DNA from: an uncultured Dyadobacter sp.
GTDB taxonomy: Bacteria > Bacteroidota > Bacteroidia > Cytophagales > Spirosomataceae
Assembly: GCF_946482605.1 (NCBI RefSeq)
Contig: NZ_CAMLSE010000013.1
Location: forward strand, 183,791 to 247,790
Reading direction: 5' to 3'
DNA length: 64,000 nucleotides
Part shown: one piece after another, positions 35,794-43,665 of the stretch
Layout: every line of letters begins with the position of its first letter
Numbering within the stretch: position 1 is the stretch's first letter
Made by a program: the position numbers and the translations under genes
Notes under the pieces: generated by a model
Database searches by the model: none
What the model was told of the DNA's origin: nothing
The model's input: only the letters and a program-made list of their open reading frames with translations

Positions 35794-37578
35794 ATGCTAC
35801 CACGCGCTCCGTTTGTAAGCGTTGTTTTGTTCTTCGCGATCGGGATTTTGTCCGGTGACGCAATGCACGCGTCGGGGCATGATCCGGTCGCTTTTGTTTT
35901 TGCCGGGTTTGGAGCAGCGTGTGTTGGCGCCATTGTTTTGTATTACTACGAACGCATGCTTGCATTTGGCGCCGTCCTGGCGCTATCACTGGTGCTTCTG
36001 GGCGCCGGATGCAAAATGTGGGGTGAAGTGGCCAAGGATCGGCAACTACGCGGAATTCAGGGATTGAAGTATGGACATTATATGGCCGAAGTCAGCTCAT
36101 TACCTGAGAAGCGCGAAAATTCGATCCGTTTTGAGGTGGTAACCAGCCAATTCAGGACGGCCGATGGCTGGGTGCGTTCTCCCGTTCGCGCCATGATGTA
36201 CTTCCCCAATAGTGTTGTTTCTTTGCCCCGGCCAGGCGATCGTATCATCGTGAGGGGAACTTTGCAGGTGCCGTCCGCCCCGGAAAACCCGGAACAGTTT
36301 GATTATCAGCAATATTTGCGCAATAGAGGCATTCTATTTTCTGCCTATATCAAAGCGGACGCATTTAAGATTTTGCCGTCCACCGCGTTTGCCTCTCCGT
36401 ATTACTGGCCTGCCGCCGTCTCGGGCTGGGCGGATGCCCGTTTTCACGAAAACATCGGGAATGATAATGCCTACGGGCTGGTGAAAGCGATGTTGCTGGG
36501 CCGGCGGGACGACCTCCGGGTACAGCAGGTCGGGGATTATGTCATTTCAGGTGCAGTGCACATTCTGTCAGTTTCCGGAATGCACGTCGCGATTATTTTC
36601 CTTGCGATCAGTGCGGCCTTAGGTTGGATACGCCGCTGGCGGTACGGGAATTGGATTTACCTGATCGTGGTGGCGCTCCTGTTGGGTTTCTATGCCCTGG
36701 TCACCGGATTGCCGCCGTCGGTCCAGCGTGCGACGCTGATGTGCCTGGTGCTGGTGGTTGCCGAAGTTACCGGCAGAAAGCATCACCCGGTCAACACACT
36801 TGCGTTCTCCGCATTGATTATCCTTTTGGCTGATCCCTGCGCCCTTTATGACGTGGGTTTCCAGCTGTCGTACCTCGCGATGGCCGGCATTTGCCTTTTT
36901 TACAACCCAATTTACGGGCTTTTTGAGCCTTCCAACCGTTTGTTCAGGTTTATCTGGCAGGTTTCGGCGCTGGCACTGGCGGCTCAGCTGGCGACATTTC
37001 CCCTCGGCCTTTTCTATTTTCACCAATTCCCCACCTATTTCTGGCTGGTGAATCCGTTTGTGATCATCTTTACGAATATCCTGTTGCCCGCAGCCCTGTT
37101 GTTGCTGATGGTCTCGGCATTCGATGTGCCGCCGCTGCAATGGTGTGTCAATCAGGTGGTAGCGCTTTCAGCACGGTTCACGGACTGGTCAGCCGCATTG
37201 CCACGTTCCTTTCCGGGTCATTTAGTGGAAAACCTGCATTTGAATGCATTGGAAGTCTTTTTACTTTACATTATTCTCTTTTCTGTCTGGTATACGCTGC
37301 ATTCCCGGCAGTACGCTTATTTCAAATTTTCAGTGATGCTGGTGCTCGGCTTTGCGAGTGTCTCCGTGGCAGGTAGCCTGCTCACATTTACGGCAGCGGA
37401 ACGGGTGAGCTACCGGATCCGGAAGCATGAAGTGATGAGCTTTAAGAGGGGGAACCGGCTCTACATCGTGAGCGACCCGGCATTTCCCGCGGATACCCGG
37501 GCCTATGATTTCAATGTAAGGAATTACGCCATCACCCGGGAAATACAAGACGTGGTGTTTGTTGGGTCAAAGCATTGA
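35794..37578 (+). CDS. comEC: ComEC/Rec2-family DNA-uptake channel, without metallo-beta-lactamase domain
   Basis: Polytopic inner-membrane protein of 594 residues. An N-terminal pair of membrane helices and a soluble OB-like DUF4131 domain precede the Competence domain, marked by GAVHILSVSGMHVAIIFLAI (about 249-268), LPPSVQRATLMCLVLVVAEV and FQLSYLAMAGICLFYNPI. It ends soon after the last membrane helix, without the beta-lactamase-like nuclease domain found in Bacillus ComEC, which is common in Bacteroidota. Presumably the channel for single-stranded DNA in natural transformation. It follows the protease gene by 6 nt and ends 6 nt from the converging next gene. Confidence 0.88.
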   Translation: MLPRAPFVSVVLFFAIGILSGDAMHASGHDPVAFVFAGFGAACVGAIVLYYYERMLAFGAVLALSLVLLGAGCKMWGEVAKDRQLRGIQGLKYGHYMAEVSSLPEKRENSIRFEVVTSQFRTADGWVRSPVRAMMYFPNSVVSLPRPGDRIIVRGTLQVPSAPENPEQFDYQQYLRNRGILFSAYIKADAFKILPSTAFASPYYWPAAVSGWADARFHENIGNDNAYGLVKAMLLGRRDDLRVQQVGDYVISGAVHILSVSGMHVAIIFLAISAALGWIRRWRYGNWIYLIVVALLLGFYALVTGLPPSVQRATLMCLVLVVAEVTGRKHHPVNTLAFSALIILLADPCALYDVGFQLSYLAMAGICLFYNPIYGLFEPSNRLFRFIWQVSALALAAQLATFPLGLFYFHQFPTYFWLVNPFVIIFTNILLPAALLLLMVSAFDVPPLQWCVNQVVALSARFTDWSAALPRSFPGHLVENLHLNALEVFLLYIILFSVWYTLHSRQYAYFKFSVMLVLGFASVSVAGSLLTFTAAERVSYRIRKHEVMSFKRGNRLYIVSDPAFPADTRAYDFNVRNYAITREIQDVVFVGSKH

Positions 37579-37584
37579 GCGGTT

Positions 37585-38670
37585 TTACTGGACAGCGTAA
37601 ATAGCCTCGATCTGCCGCGCTACCTTCTGGTCCCAGGCTGCCTGCATCGAGGCATTAAGGCCGTGACCTGTTTCTCCGTCGTAAGCCTCCTGGTCGCGGT
37701 TCATTTCCCGGAAGGATTCCAGAAACTGGTACTGGATCTCACTGTCGTAGTCTTCGATCGTTAGCTCCGCCTTCCGCAGTCGCTCCTTGAATTTTTCAAC
37801 CACCAGCCTGGTAATGTCGAAATGGATCTGCTCGTGGCGGAGCGTACTGGCATTGCGCGACTCAGGACGGCCCCACGACATACTTTTGACCATGAAGATC
37901 TTTAAACCTATTTCCACAACCAGATGGTCTTCTTTGGGATAGGAGCGGCCTTCGTATCCGAAACTCGTGAACACAGCCGCCGCATAACGGCTACCGGGTT
38001 TAGCGCTCCTTACCTTGAAGTCATCCCAGATTAGCGGTCGTTTGGGAGAATAAAAAACAGTATCTTCAGACGCGGCCGTTGTGACTTCCCTGAACGTCAG
38101 CACCAGGTTGCGGGCCAGCGCGGGGTTCTTTCCGGCATTATTGGTCATCCACTTATGGAAATGGCTTAATGCCTGTTCAACGAGCTGCTTCACGAGTTTG
38201 TCGTGTGTGAAAGCTGTTTCCGGCCGGGTATAGCTCGCTGCGGTCTGGTATCCGGTTAGTTCCACGGGCTGCATATCGCGGTACCAGCGGAAGCTCACGT
38301 TCAATTTGACCTCGCCCGTAACCCGGTTGGGTGCTACGCGTTTTTCGCTCACCGAGAGCTCCTTGACAGTCACGTAGAGCGGCAGGAAAGTCTGTTCTTT
38401 TTTGGGAGCCAGGAAAGACCAGTAGGCGAACAGCTCATCCTCTGCCGTTCCGGCGAGTGTGACCGGGACTTCTTTTCCTAGTGCGATCACTTTTCCCAAT
38501 GCTGCGCCCGGTTGCGGGCGCTTGTCTTCGACGTTCTGAATAAAAAACTTGTAGGATTTGAACAGTCCGGCAGGATCCTTTGTAAGGGTAACAACCGCCC
38601 TGTCCTGCTGCGCCAGAAGCGGAGAGAGGGTGGTTAGCAGCAAAAGAGCAAGCAGAATGCTTTTGGTCAT
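37585..38670 (-). CDS. Exported protein with DUF922-like HExxH domain
   Basis: 361 residues from the ATG at 38670, with a strong signal peptide (MTKSILLALLLLTTLSPLLA). I do not recognise the N-terminal half. The C-terminal half resembles the DUF922 group of predicted zinc proteases: LIWDDFKVRSAKPGS, then RHEQIHFDITRLVVEKFKER containing HEQIH, and a late segment QEAYDGETGHGLNASMQAAW with a possible third ligand His. A metalloprotease role is therefore plausible but unproven. It is divergent from the dCMP deaminase gene. Confidence 0.78.
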   Translation of the reverse strand: MTKSILLALLLLTTLSPLLAQQDRAVVTLTKDPAGLFKSYKFFIQNVEDKRPQPGAALGKVIALGKEVPVTLAGTAEDELFAYWSFLAPKKEQTFLPLYVTVKELSVSEKRVAPNRVTGEVKLNVSFRWYRDMQPVELTGYQTAASYTRPETAFTHDKLVKQLVEQALSHFHKWMTNNAGKNPALARNLVLTFREVTTAASEDTVFYSPKRPLIWDDFKVRSAKPGSRYAAAVFTSFGYEGRSYPKEDHLVVEIGLKIFMVKSMSWGRPESRNASTLRHEQIHFDITRLVVEKFKERLRKAELTIEDYDSEIQYQFLESFREMNRDQEAYDGETGHGLNASMQAAWDQKVARQIEAIYAVQ

Positions 38671-38684
38671 ACTTTTCAAACAGC

Positions 38685-38715
38685 GTTGAATCCATCGGCC
38701 ATTTCCCTAAGTTTG
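38685..38715 (+). promoter_or_regulatory. Bacteroidota promoter of the dCMP deaminase gene
   Basis: GTTG at 38685-38688 (-33) and TAAGTTTG at 38708-38715 (-7, exact TAnnTTTG) separated by 19 nt, the standard spacing. The predicted start site is near 38722, about 20 nt before the ATG. Confidence 0.7.
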
Positions 38716-38741
38716 TACCCGAAATTGGATTAACAAAGAGA

Positions 38742-39209
38742 ATGACATTATCTACAACGAATTTGCGGCCGGAATTTGATGAGATTTTCATGGACCTTGC
38801 AAAAAACCTTGCCAAGCGTTCCCATTGTATAAAAGCGCAGGTCGGTGCTGTGCTAACGAAAGATACCCGGATTATTTCGATCGGCTACAATGGCCCTCCG
38901 GCCGGTACGCATAACTGTGATGAAGAATTTCCTGAAACAGGCTGCCCCCGCGACGCGAAGGGAAGTTGCTCGCTGGCGTTGCACGCGGAACAGAATGCCA
39001 TTCTTTTTGCCGTCAAAAATGGCTCAAACATCGAAGGATCGACGCTTTTTGTGACGCTAGCCCCCTGCATTTCATGCGCGAGGGTCATATATACAATGAA
39101 GATCAAAAAAGTGGTTTTCCTGCATTCCTACGCCGCTTACAAAGGAATCGCGGTAGAAGAAGGTGTAGAGTTCCTTAAACGTTTCGGCGTAGAGGTGGAG
39201 CAGTATTGA
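38742..39209 (+). CDS. Deoxycytidylate (dCMP) deaminase family protein
   Basis: Zinc enzyme converting dCMP to dUMP for thymidylate synthesis. The 155-residue protein shows the deaminase core: AQVGAVLTKDTRIISIGYNG, an inserted Cys-rich loop (HNCDEEFPETGCPRD) typical of dCMP deaminases, zinc ligand and catalytic Glu in HAEQNAILFA, and the paired cysteines in APCISCARVIY. Cytosolic. A canonical promoter precedes it, and its stop codon is the first base triplet of a 22-bp inverted repeat. Confidence 0.92.
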   Translation: MTLSTTNLRPEFDEIFMDLAKNLAKRSHCIKAQVGAVLTKDTRIISIGYNGPPAGTHNCDEEFPETGCPRDAKGSCSLALHAEQNAILFAVKNGSNIEGSTLFVTLAPCISCARVIYTMKIKKVVFLHSYAAYKGIAVEEGVEFLKRFGVEVEQY

Positions 39210-39298
39210 ATTTTGAATGAGTGAATGACCCAATGAGTGAGTGAGTGAATGAGTGAATAGGGTATTTATCATTCACTCATTCACTCATTCAAAATTCA
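39207..39298. repeat. Octad inverted repeat between converging genes (second locus)
   Basis: The arms 39207-39228 and 39277-39298 are exact complements over 22 bp and are made of the same TGAATTTTGAATGAGTGAATGA-type words seen at 4029-4505, with extra GTGAGTGAATGAGT repeats in the loop. The hairpin begins at the stop codon of the deaminase gene and ends 7 nt before the stop of the converging FKBP gene. Confidence 0.8.
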
Positions 39299-39305
39299 GT
39301 CATTA

Positions 39306-39821
39306 TCAATGATGATGCACTCCGCCGGTTCCGTGCACGTGGCCGTGGTCCAGTTCTTCCTGTGTGGCAGCACGTACGCTTACGATCTTTCCTGAGAAAT
39401 GCATTTCCTTGCCGGCCAGCGGGTGGTTGAAGTTCATGATCACCACGTCATCGCGGATCTCAACGATCTGGCCATGCAGCCTTTCGCCATCCTCATTGGT
39501 CATCGGAATGATGTTGCCTACCTGAAGAAGCTCTTCCTGGTTTACTTCGTCGGTCTGAAATACGGCTTTGGGCAGGTCTACGACGGCTTCTTCGTCGTAT
39601 TCGCCATAACCTTCTTCGGGTGTGACGGTAAAATCAAATGTATCTCCTGCCGACAACCCTTCTATCTGTGTTTCAAAGCCTTCGGGCAAGCCGCTGATGC
39701 CGTGAATGAAGTACATGGGATCGTTTTCATTCACTACTTCAACCACATCCGTTTCTCCCTCCGAGTCAGGAATACTCAGGGTATATGTCAACGCTACGAC
39801 GCTATTTTTTTCGACTTTCAT
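39306..39821 (-). CDS. slyD: FKBP-type peptidyl-prolyl isomerase, SlyD-like
   Basis: Cytosolic proline isomerase and chaperone with an insert-in-flap domain. 171 residues: VVALTYTLSIPDSEGE at the N-terminus, GISGLPEGFETQIEGLSAGD and VTPEEGYGEYDEEAV in the FKBP part, the insert-in-flap region at about 70-130, and GKIVSVRAATQEEL closing the fold. The C-terminus is a short His-rich tail (HGHVHGTGGVHHH) that can bind nickel or other metals, as in E. coli SlyD but shorter and without cysteines. It is divergent from acpH. Confidence 0.9.
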   Translation of the reverse strand: MKVEKNSVVALTYTLSIPDSEGETDVVEVVNENDPMYFIHGISGLPEGFETQIEGLSAGDTFDFTVTPEEGYGEYDEEAVVDLPKAVFQTDEVNQEELLQVGNIIPMTNEDGERLHGQIVEIRDDVVIMNFNHPLAGKEMHFSGKIVSVRAATQEELDHGHVHGTGGVHHH

Positions 39822-39918
39822 TTGCTAGTTTGATTAAAATAATGGTTGTTGTAAAAGAATTGTTCACTGCGAGAGTGTAGGAACAAACGTACGGCAATTT
39901 TGTCAAAATGTCATTTAC

Positions 39919-40521
39919 ATGAATTTTTTAGCACATATTTTGCTGTCTGGTGAGCGTGAGGGTGTGATGATGGGAAACTATGTCGGCGATTTCATCAAGG
40001 GACGTTTGACCGATGAAAAGACTGCCAACTGGAACCCGGATTACGTGCTGGGGCTGAAACTCCATCGCTTTATTGATTCCTATACGGACAGGCACCCGGA
40101 TGTGCTCGACGCCAAAGATGTGGCGGCAGTTTCACAAGGCAAGTTGGCGGGGATTGTCATGGACATTTACTTTGACTATTTTCTGGCCAAAAACTTTCAG
40201 CACTACCATTCAGAACCCCTGTTGGTATACGCGCACCGGATGTACTCGGTGATCGGGCGGAATGAACACCTGATCCCCGAAACGATGGTCCCGATGGTCC
40301 GTTCGATGATCAGGCAGGACTGGCTCACTACCTATGAAACGCTGGAAGGGATCGATACTACATTTCGGCGGCTTTCACGACGGGCGGATTTCTTGGCGCC
40401 TATTCAGGAGGCTGTCAGTGATTTGCGTGAGAATGAAGCATTTTATTACAGTAAATTCATTTCCTTTTTTCCTGATCTGCGCAGCCAGGCCGGTCAATTT
40501 ATCGCAGAAAATGCGGCATAA
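39919..40521 (+). CDS. acpH: Acyl-carrier-protein phosphodiesterase
   Basis: HD-superfamily-related enzyme that removes the phosphopantetheine arm from holo-ACP. The 200 residues begin MNFLAHILLSGEREGVMMGN and continue YVGDFIKGRL, both family marks, then LKLHRFIDSYTDRHPDV and GIVMDIYFDYFLAKNF, carrying the conserved His and Asp residues of AcpH. No signal peptide. Followed by holA, whose -7 box lies just after this stop codon. Confidence 0.9.
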   Translation: MNFLAHILLSGEREGVMMGNYVGDFIKGRLTDEKTANWNPDYVLGLKLHRFIDSYTDRHPDVLDAKDVAAVSQGKLAGIVMDIYFDYFLAKNFQHYHSEPLLVYAHRMYSVIGRNEHLIPETMVPMVRSMIRQDWLTTYETLEGIDTTFRRLSRRADFLAPIQEAVSDLRENEAFYYSKFISFFPDLRSQAGQFIAENAA

Positions 40522-40535
40522 ATGACGACGGGACG

Positions 40536-40543
40536 TAAATTTG
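40536..40543 (+). promoter_or_regulatory. -7 box (TAAATTTG) of holA
   Basis: Exact TAnnTTTG element 36 nt before the chosen ATG of holA. No -33 TTTG is visible at 19-20 nt upstream. It argues for the ATG at 40580 rather than the longer frame from 40541, which would start inside the promoter. Confidence 0.5.
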
Positions 40544-40579
40544 CTGGCCGGTCCGATTCAGGCCGCAATCCGCAAAGCC

Positions 40580-41599
40580 ATGGCACAAACACCAGATATC
40601 GTTCTTAAAGAACTTAAAAGCAAGAAGTTCAGGCCGCTCTATTTTCTGCACGGAGATGAGTCCTACTACATCGATGCGATCGCCGAGGAACTTGAAAATA
40701 AGGTAGTGCCGGAATCAGAACGGGGGTTTAACCAGTTTATATTATATGGAAAAGACACCGATGTCTCGGGCGTTTTAAGCTATGCACGACGGTTTCCATT
40801 CATGGCGGAGCGTCAGCTGGTGCTGGTTAAAGAAGCCCACAAACTGACGGGTATAGAGCAGAAAGAGCAGCAGCAAAGGTTGGAGGACTACGCTTTGAAC
40901 CCTGTTCCGAGCACTGTTCTGGTTTTCTGTTTTCATGCCAATGCCGACGAGCGGAAGTCGTATATCAAAGCCTGCAATACACACGGCGTGGTAGTGCAGT
41001 CCAAAAAGATGTACGACAACAAGCTGCCCGACTGGGTAGCCGCATTTTGCCAGCACGAAGGGGTTAAAGTCAGTCCCAAAGCGGTTCAAATGCTGGTGGA
41101 CAACATTGGCAATGATCTGAAACGATTGTCGAACGAGATCCGGAAGATCATGGTGAACCTGCGCGTGGATGAAGGAATCGACGCCTCGGCGATTGAGAGG
41201 TTTGTCGGGATCAGCAAGGAGTACAATGTGTTTGAGTTTCAAAAAGCATTGATGCACCGGGATGTGATGAAGGCGAATCAGATCGCGGCCTTTTTTTCCG
41301 CCAATTCCAAGGATAACCCGCTGGCCCCGGTGCTGATCATCCTTTTCGGTTTTTTCTCCAAACTATTGCTGACACACGCGGCGCGGGACAAGTCGGAGAA
41401 AGGCCTGGCTGCCGAATTGGGTGTTAATCCCTATTTTGTGAAGGATTATCTGCTCGCAGCGAGAAACTACCCCATGCCGAAAGTGGCGAACATCATTCAC
41501 TATCTCTGCGAATGCGACGGCCGGTTAAAGGGCCTCGACGGAGTGAGCATTCCGGAGGGTGAACTGCTCCGTGAACTGGTATTTAAGATCGTGCATTGA
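40580..41599 (+). CDS. holA: DNA polymerase III subunit delta
   Basis: Clamp-loader subunit that opens the beta sliding clamp. 339 residues from the ATG at 40580. It begins MAQTPDIVLKELKSKKFRPL, then YFLHGDESYYIDAIAEELEN (the delta N-terminal P-loop-like fold without a functional Walker A), GNDLKRLSNEIRKIMVNL in the lid, and a C-terminal collar domain with LLTHAARDKSEKGLAAELGV and NPYFVKDYLLAARNYP. Length and motif order are normal. Confidence 0.92.
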   Translation: MAQTPDIVLKELKSKKFRPLYFLHGDESYYIDAIAEELENKVVPESERGFNQFILYGKDTDVSGVLSYARRFPFMAERQLVLVKEAHKLTGIEQKEQQQRLEDYALNPVPSTVLVFCFHANADERKSYIKACNTHGVVVQSKKMYDNKLPDWVAAFCQHEGVKVSPKAVQMLVDNIGNDLKRLSNEIRKIMVNLRVDEGIDASAIERFVGISKEYNVFEFQKALMHRDVMKANQIAAFFSANSKDNPLAPVLIILFGFFSKLLLTHAARDKSEKGLAAELGVNPYFVKDYLLAARNYPMPKVANIIHYLCECDGRLKGLDGVSIPEGELLRELVFKIVH

Positions 41600-41653
41600 G
41601 GATCCGCAAGAAACAGGTTTGAACAGGATTGCTTTTCGGGCTAATTTTAATGC

Positions 41654-42565
41654 ATGAACGATCATCCAGCGCTCCTTATCCCCATTCCGCCCCTGTTCAG
41701 TTTTCAGGAATGCCTGTGGTTCCTGAACCGAAATTATGACGATTGTCTGCATTCCATCAGCAGGGGCGCCATTAGCAAGGCGGTACGTTCGCCGCAGGGC
41801 AACGTGCTGTTCAGAGTTCGCGAAAGCGGGAATTTCCTTCATACCGACATCCTTGCAGGTGAAGACAGTCGCGAATGCCGTGATTTTGTTACTGCCTACA
41901 TTTCCGAATGGTTCGACATGGGGCGCGACATTCAGCCTTTTTACGACTTGCTCAACCTGGATGGCCGTCTGAACTACATGACGGGTGCATTTCACGGTTT
42001 GCGGCTGATCGGTATCTCGGACCTGTTCGAGGCATTATGCTGGTGCATTATAGGCCAGCAGATCAATCTGACGTTCGCCTACAAGCTGAAACGTCGCCTT
42101 GTAGAGCGGTACGGGGACGTAATCGAATGGGGAGACGGCACCTTCCTGATTTTTCCGGCAGCGGAAACACTGGCCCGGGCCGACCCCGGTGAACTCAGAA
42201 TGATGCAATTTTCTGAAAAGAAGGCGCAATACCTGATCGGCATAGCTGCTGCATTTGCGGACGGCACGCTGAGCCGGAGCTCCATTGCCGCATTACCCGA
42301 TTTCGAATCCAGGCAGAAAGCGTTGATAAGCCACAAGGGTATCGGTGTCTGGACAGCTAACTACGCATTGATGAAATCTTTACGGGAGCCGCAAGGTATT
42401 CCGCACGGAGATGTAGGCCTTTTGAATGCATTGTCGGCGCACGGTTTTATCGCTGACAGAAGCGAAACGCAAAAGATCGAATCGTTTTTCAACGGCTACG
42501 CAGGGTGGGAGAGTTACCTCGCGTTCTATCTGTGGAGAAGCCTCGCTGTAAAAGAGTTATCCTGA
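41654..42565 (+). CDS. alkA: DNA-3-methyladenine glycosylase II (AlkA-like)
   Basis: Base-excision enzyme removing alkylated purines. The 303 residues include an N-terminal AlkA_N-like part (CLWFLNRNYDDCLHSIS; SPQGNVLFRVRE) and the HhH-GPD domain: CIIGQQINLTFAYKLKRRLV, the hairpin HKGIGVWTANYALMKSL, and the catalytic Asp253 in PHGDVGLLNAL. Its last nine bases overlap the converging Ada-type gene. With that gene and the damaged-DNA oxygenase it forms an alkylation-repair group. Confidence 0.92.
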   Translation: MNDHPALLIPIPPLFSFQECLWFLNRNYDDCLHSISRGAISKAVRSPQGNVLFRVRESGNFLHTDILAGEDSRECRDFVTAYISEWFDMGRDIQPFYDLLNLDGRLNYMTGAFHGLRLIGISDLFEALCWCIIGQQINLTFAYKLKRRLVERYGDVIEWGDGTFLIFPAAETLARADPGELRMMQFSEKKAQYLIGIAAAFADGTLSRSSIAALPDFESRQKALISHKGIGVWTANYALMKSLREPQGIPHGDVGLLNALSAHGFIADRSETQKIESFFNGYAGWESYLAFYLWRSLAVKELS

Positions 42566-42820
42566 TCGCTCCTTCCATTGCATATAGGCACTGCGCATGC
42601 AATGCCCGCAAGGACGGTAGCCGTGAGAAAGTGCATCGGCCTCGTCCGGGAAAAACACCCTGTTTTCCCGCTTCATCCGCTTTCCCGAAGTGCAGGAAAG
42701 TTTGCCGTAGATTTTCAGTTTCCGGTTACCGCCATAGGTGATTTCACCAGCGTCGATCAGCGTTTTTAGTTTTCTGCTGTTTCCAAATGAGCCGGGGCCT
42801 ATCTCGTTGTGAAAAATCAT
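42557..42820 (-). CDS. Stand-alone Ada-type metal-binding domain protein
   Basis: 87-residue protein corresponding to the N-terminal zinc domain of Ada, which in E. coli accepts methyl groups from phosphotriesters. The recognisable part is SGKRMKRENRVFFPDEADAL followed by GYRPCGHC. Only three cysteines occur (C43, C71, C74), so one of the four zinc cysteines of Ada is missing or replaced, perhaps by H73. No HTH or methyltransferase domain is fused. It starts 5 nt after the oxygenase stop, so the two are cotranscribed. A repair or DNA-binding role is inferred from family and context. Confidence 0.82.
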   Translation of the reverse strand: MIFHNEIGPGSFGNSRKLKTLIDAGEITYGGNRKLKIYGKLSCTSGKRMKRENRVFFPDEADALSHGYRPCGHCMRSAYMQWKERSG

Positions 42821-42825
42821 GGGTA

Positions 42826-43527
42826 TCAGCTTAATGCATCGTGAAAAATGATGCCGAGCGTGTACCGGCTTCCGGAGTGCACTTCACTGACGCCATGCTT
42901 CATATTTACGCGGTAATAGCCTTTGCTGCCCTGTACGGGCCGGAAGTTGGTTGTGAAAAGCAGAACGTCTCCTTTGCGTGGTTTTAGGACAATGGCCTTG
43001 GATTGCGCACGGGGGATCTGCTCGGTCAAAACGAATTCGCCGCCGGTGTAATCCGCGTCAGGTTCGCTGAGGAAAATCACCATCTGAATGGGAAAGAAAA
43101 TGTCGCCATACAGATCCTGGTGCAGTGTATTGTGGCCTCCTTCTCCGTACTTCAATATCAAAACAGTGGGTTTGATCTGGCCTTTTGCTTCACACAGCAT
43201 TTGAAAATCTGTAAAACCGTGTGGGTAGCGGGTGGGTTGTTTCAGGGCTTCCATCCATTGATTTGCCAGCGGGGCCAGTTTGGGATACACCTGCTCCCGG
43301 AGCGACTGAATAATGGGAGGGAGAGGGTAAGACATGTATTTGTACTCGCCGAGCCCGAAGCGATAACGTTCCATCACAATGGTTTTGCGATAAAGGGACT
43401 GGTTGCCGTATTGGTCGACCAGGTGGTTGCATTCTGTGGGGTCGAGGGCTTCGGGGAGCACAGCGTATCCCTTTTGATGGAGCTGTTCCCGGGTGGCCGT
43501 CCAGTCGAGGTCTTCGATGTTAATCAT
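42826..43527 (-). CDS. 2OG-Fe(II) oxygenase of the Oxygenase-NA (damaged nucleic acid) family
   Basis: Iron and 2-oxoglutarate dependent dioxygenase of 233 residues; the family is thought to demethylate damaged nucleic acid oxidatively, as AlkB does, although it is a separate family. Start at the ATG at 43527 (MINIEDLDWTATREQL). Visible marks: RYRFGLGEYKYMSYPLPPII, iron ligands in LHQDLYGDIFFP, SEPDADYTGGEFVLTEQIPR, GYYRVNMKHGVSEVHSG with the third ligand, and SRYTLGIIFHDA. It is first in a two-gene unit with the Ada-type protein and converges on alkA. Confidence 0.88.
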   Translation of the reverse strand: MINIEDLDWTATREQLHQKGYAVLPEALDPTECNHLVDQYGNQSLYRKTIVMERYRFGLGEYKYMSYPLPPIIQSLREQVYPKLAPLANQWMEALKQPTRYPHGFTDFQMLCEAKGQIKPTVLILKYGEGGHNTLHQDLYGDIFFPIQMVIFLSEPDADYTGGEFVLTEQIPRAQSKAIVLKPRKGDVLLFTTNFRPVQGSKGYYRVNMKHGVSEVHSGSRYTLGIIFHDALS

Positions 43528-43608
43528 GGTTTTTAATCGTTTGTATTGATTTGAACCAAAATTATCGCGTGGCGAAGGACCGGCAAACCTGTTTCTTGCG
43601 GACATGCA

Positions 43609-43634
43609 AAACGCCCGGTGTAGGCCGGGCGTTT
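43609..43634 (-). terminator. Terminator after the ABC exporter gene
   Basis: AAACGCCCGG / CCGGGCGTTT, 10-bp GC-rich stem with a 6-nt loop and a TTTT tail on the minus strand, 31 nt beyond the ABC gene stop and upstream of the oxygenase start. Confidence 0.8.
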
Positions 43635-43665
43635 CGTGTCGGGAACTTGTATGCAATGCGGGCGA

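Noticed and set aside
41618..41649. TTTG-N20-TAATTTTA as an alkA promoter
   Set aside because: The spacing fits, but the last base of the -7 box is wrong and transcription would begin at the start codon.
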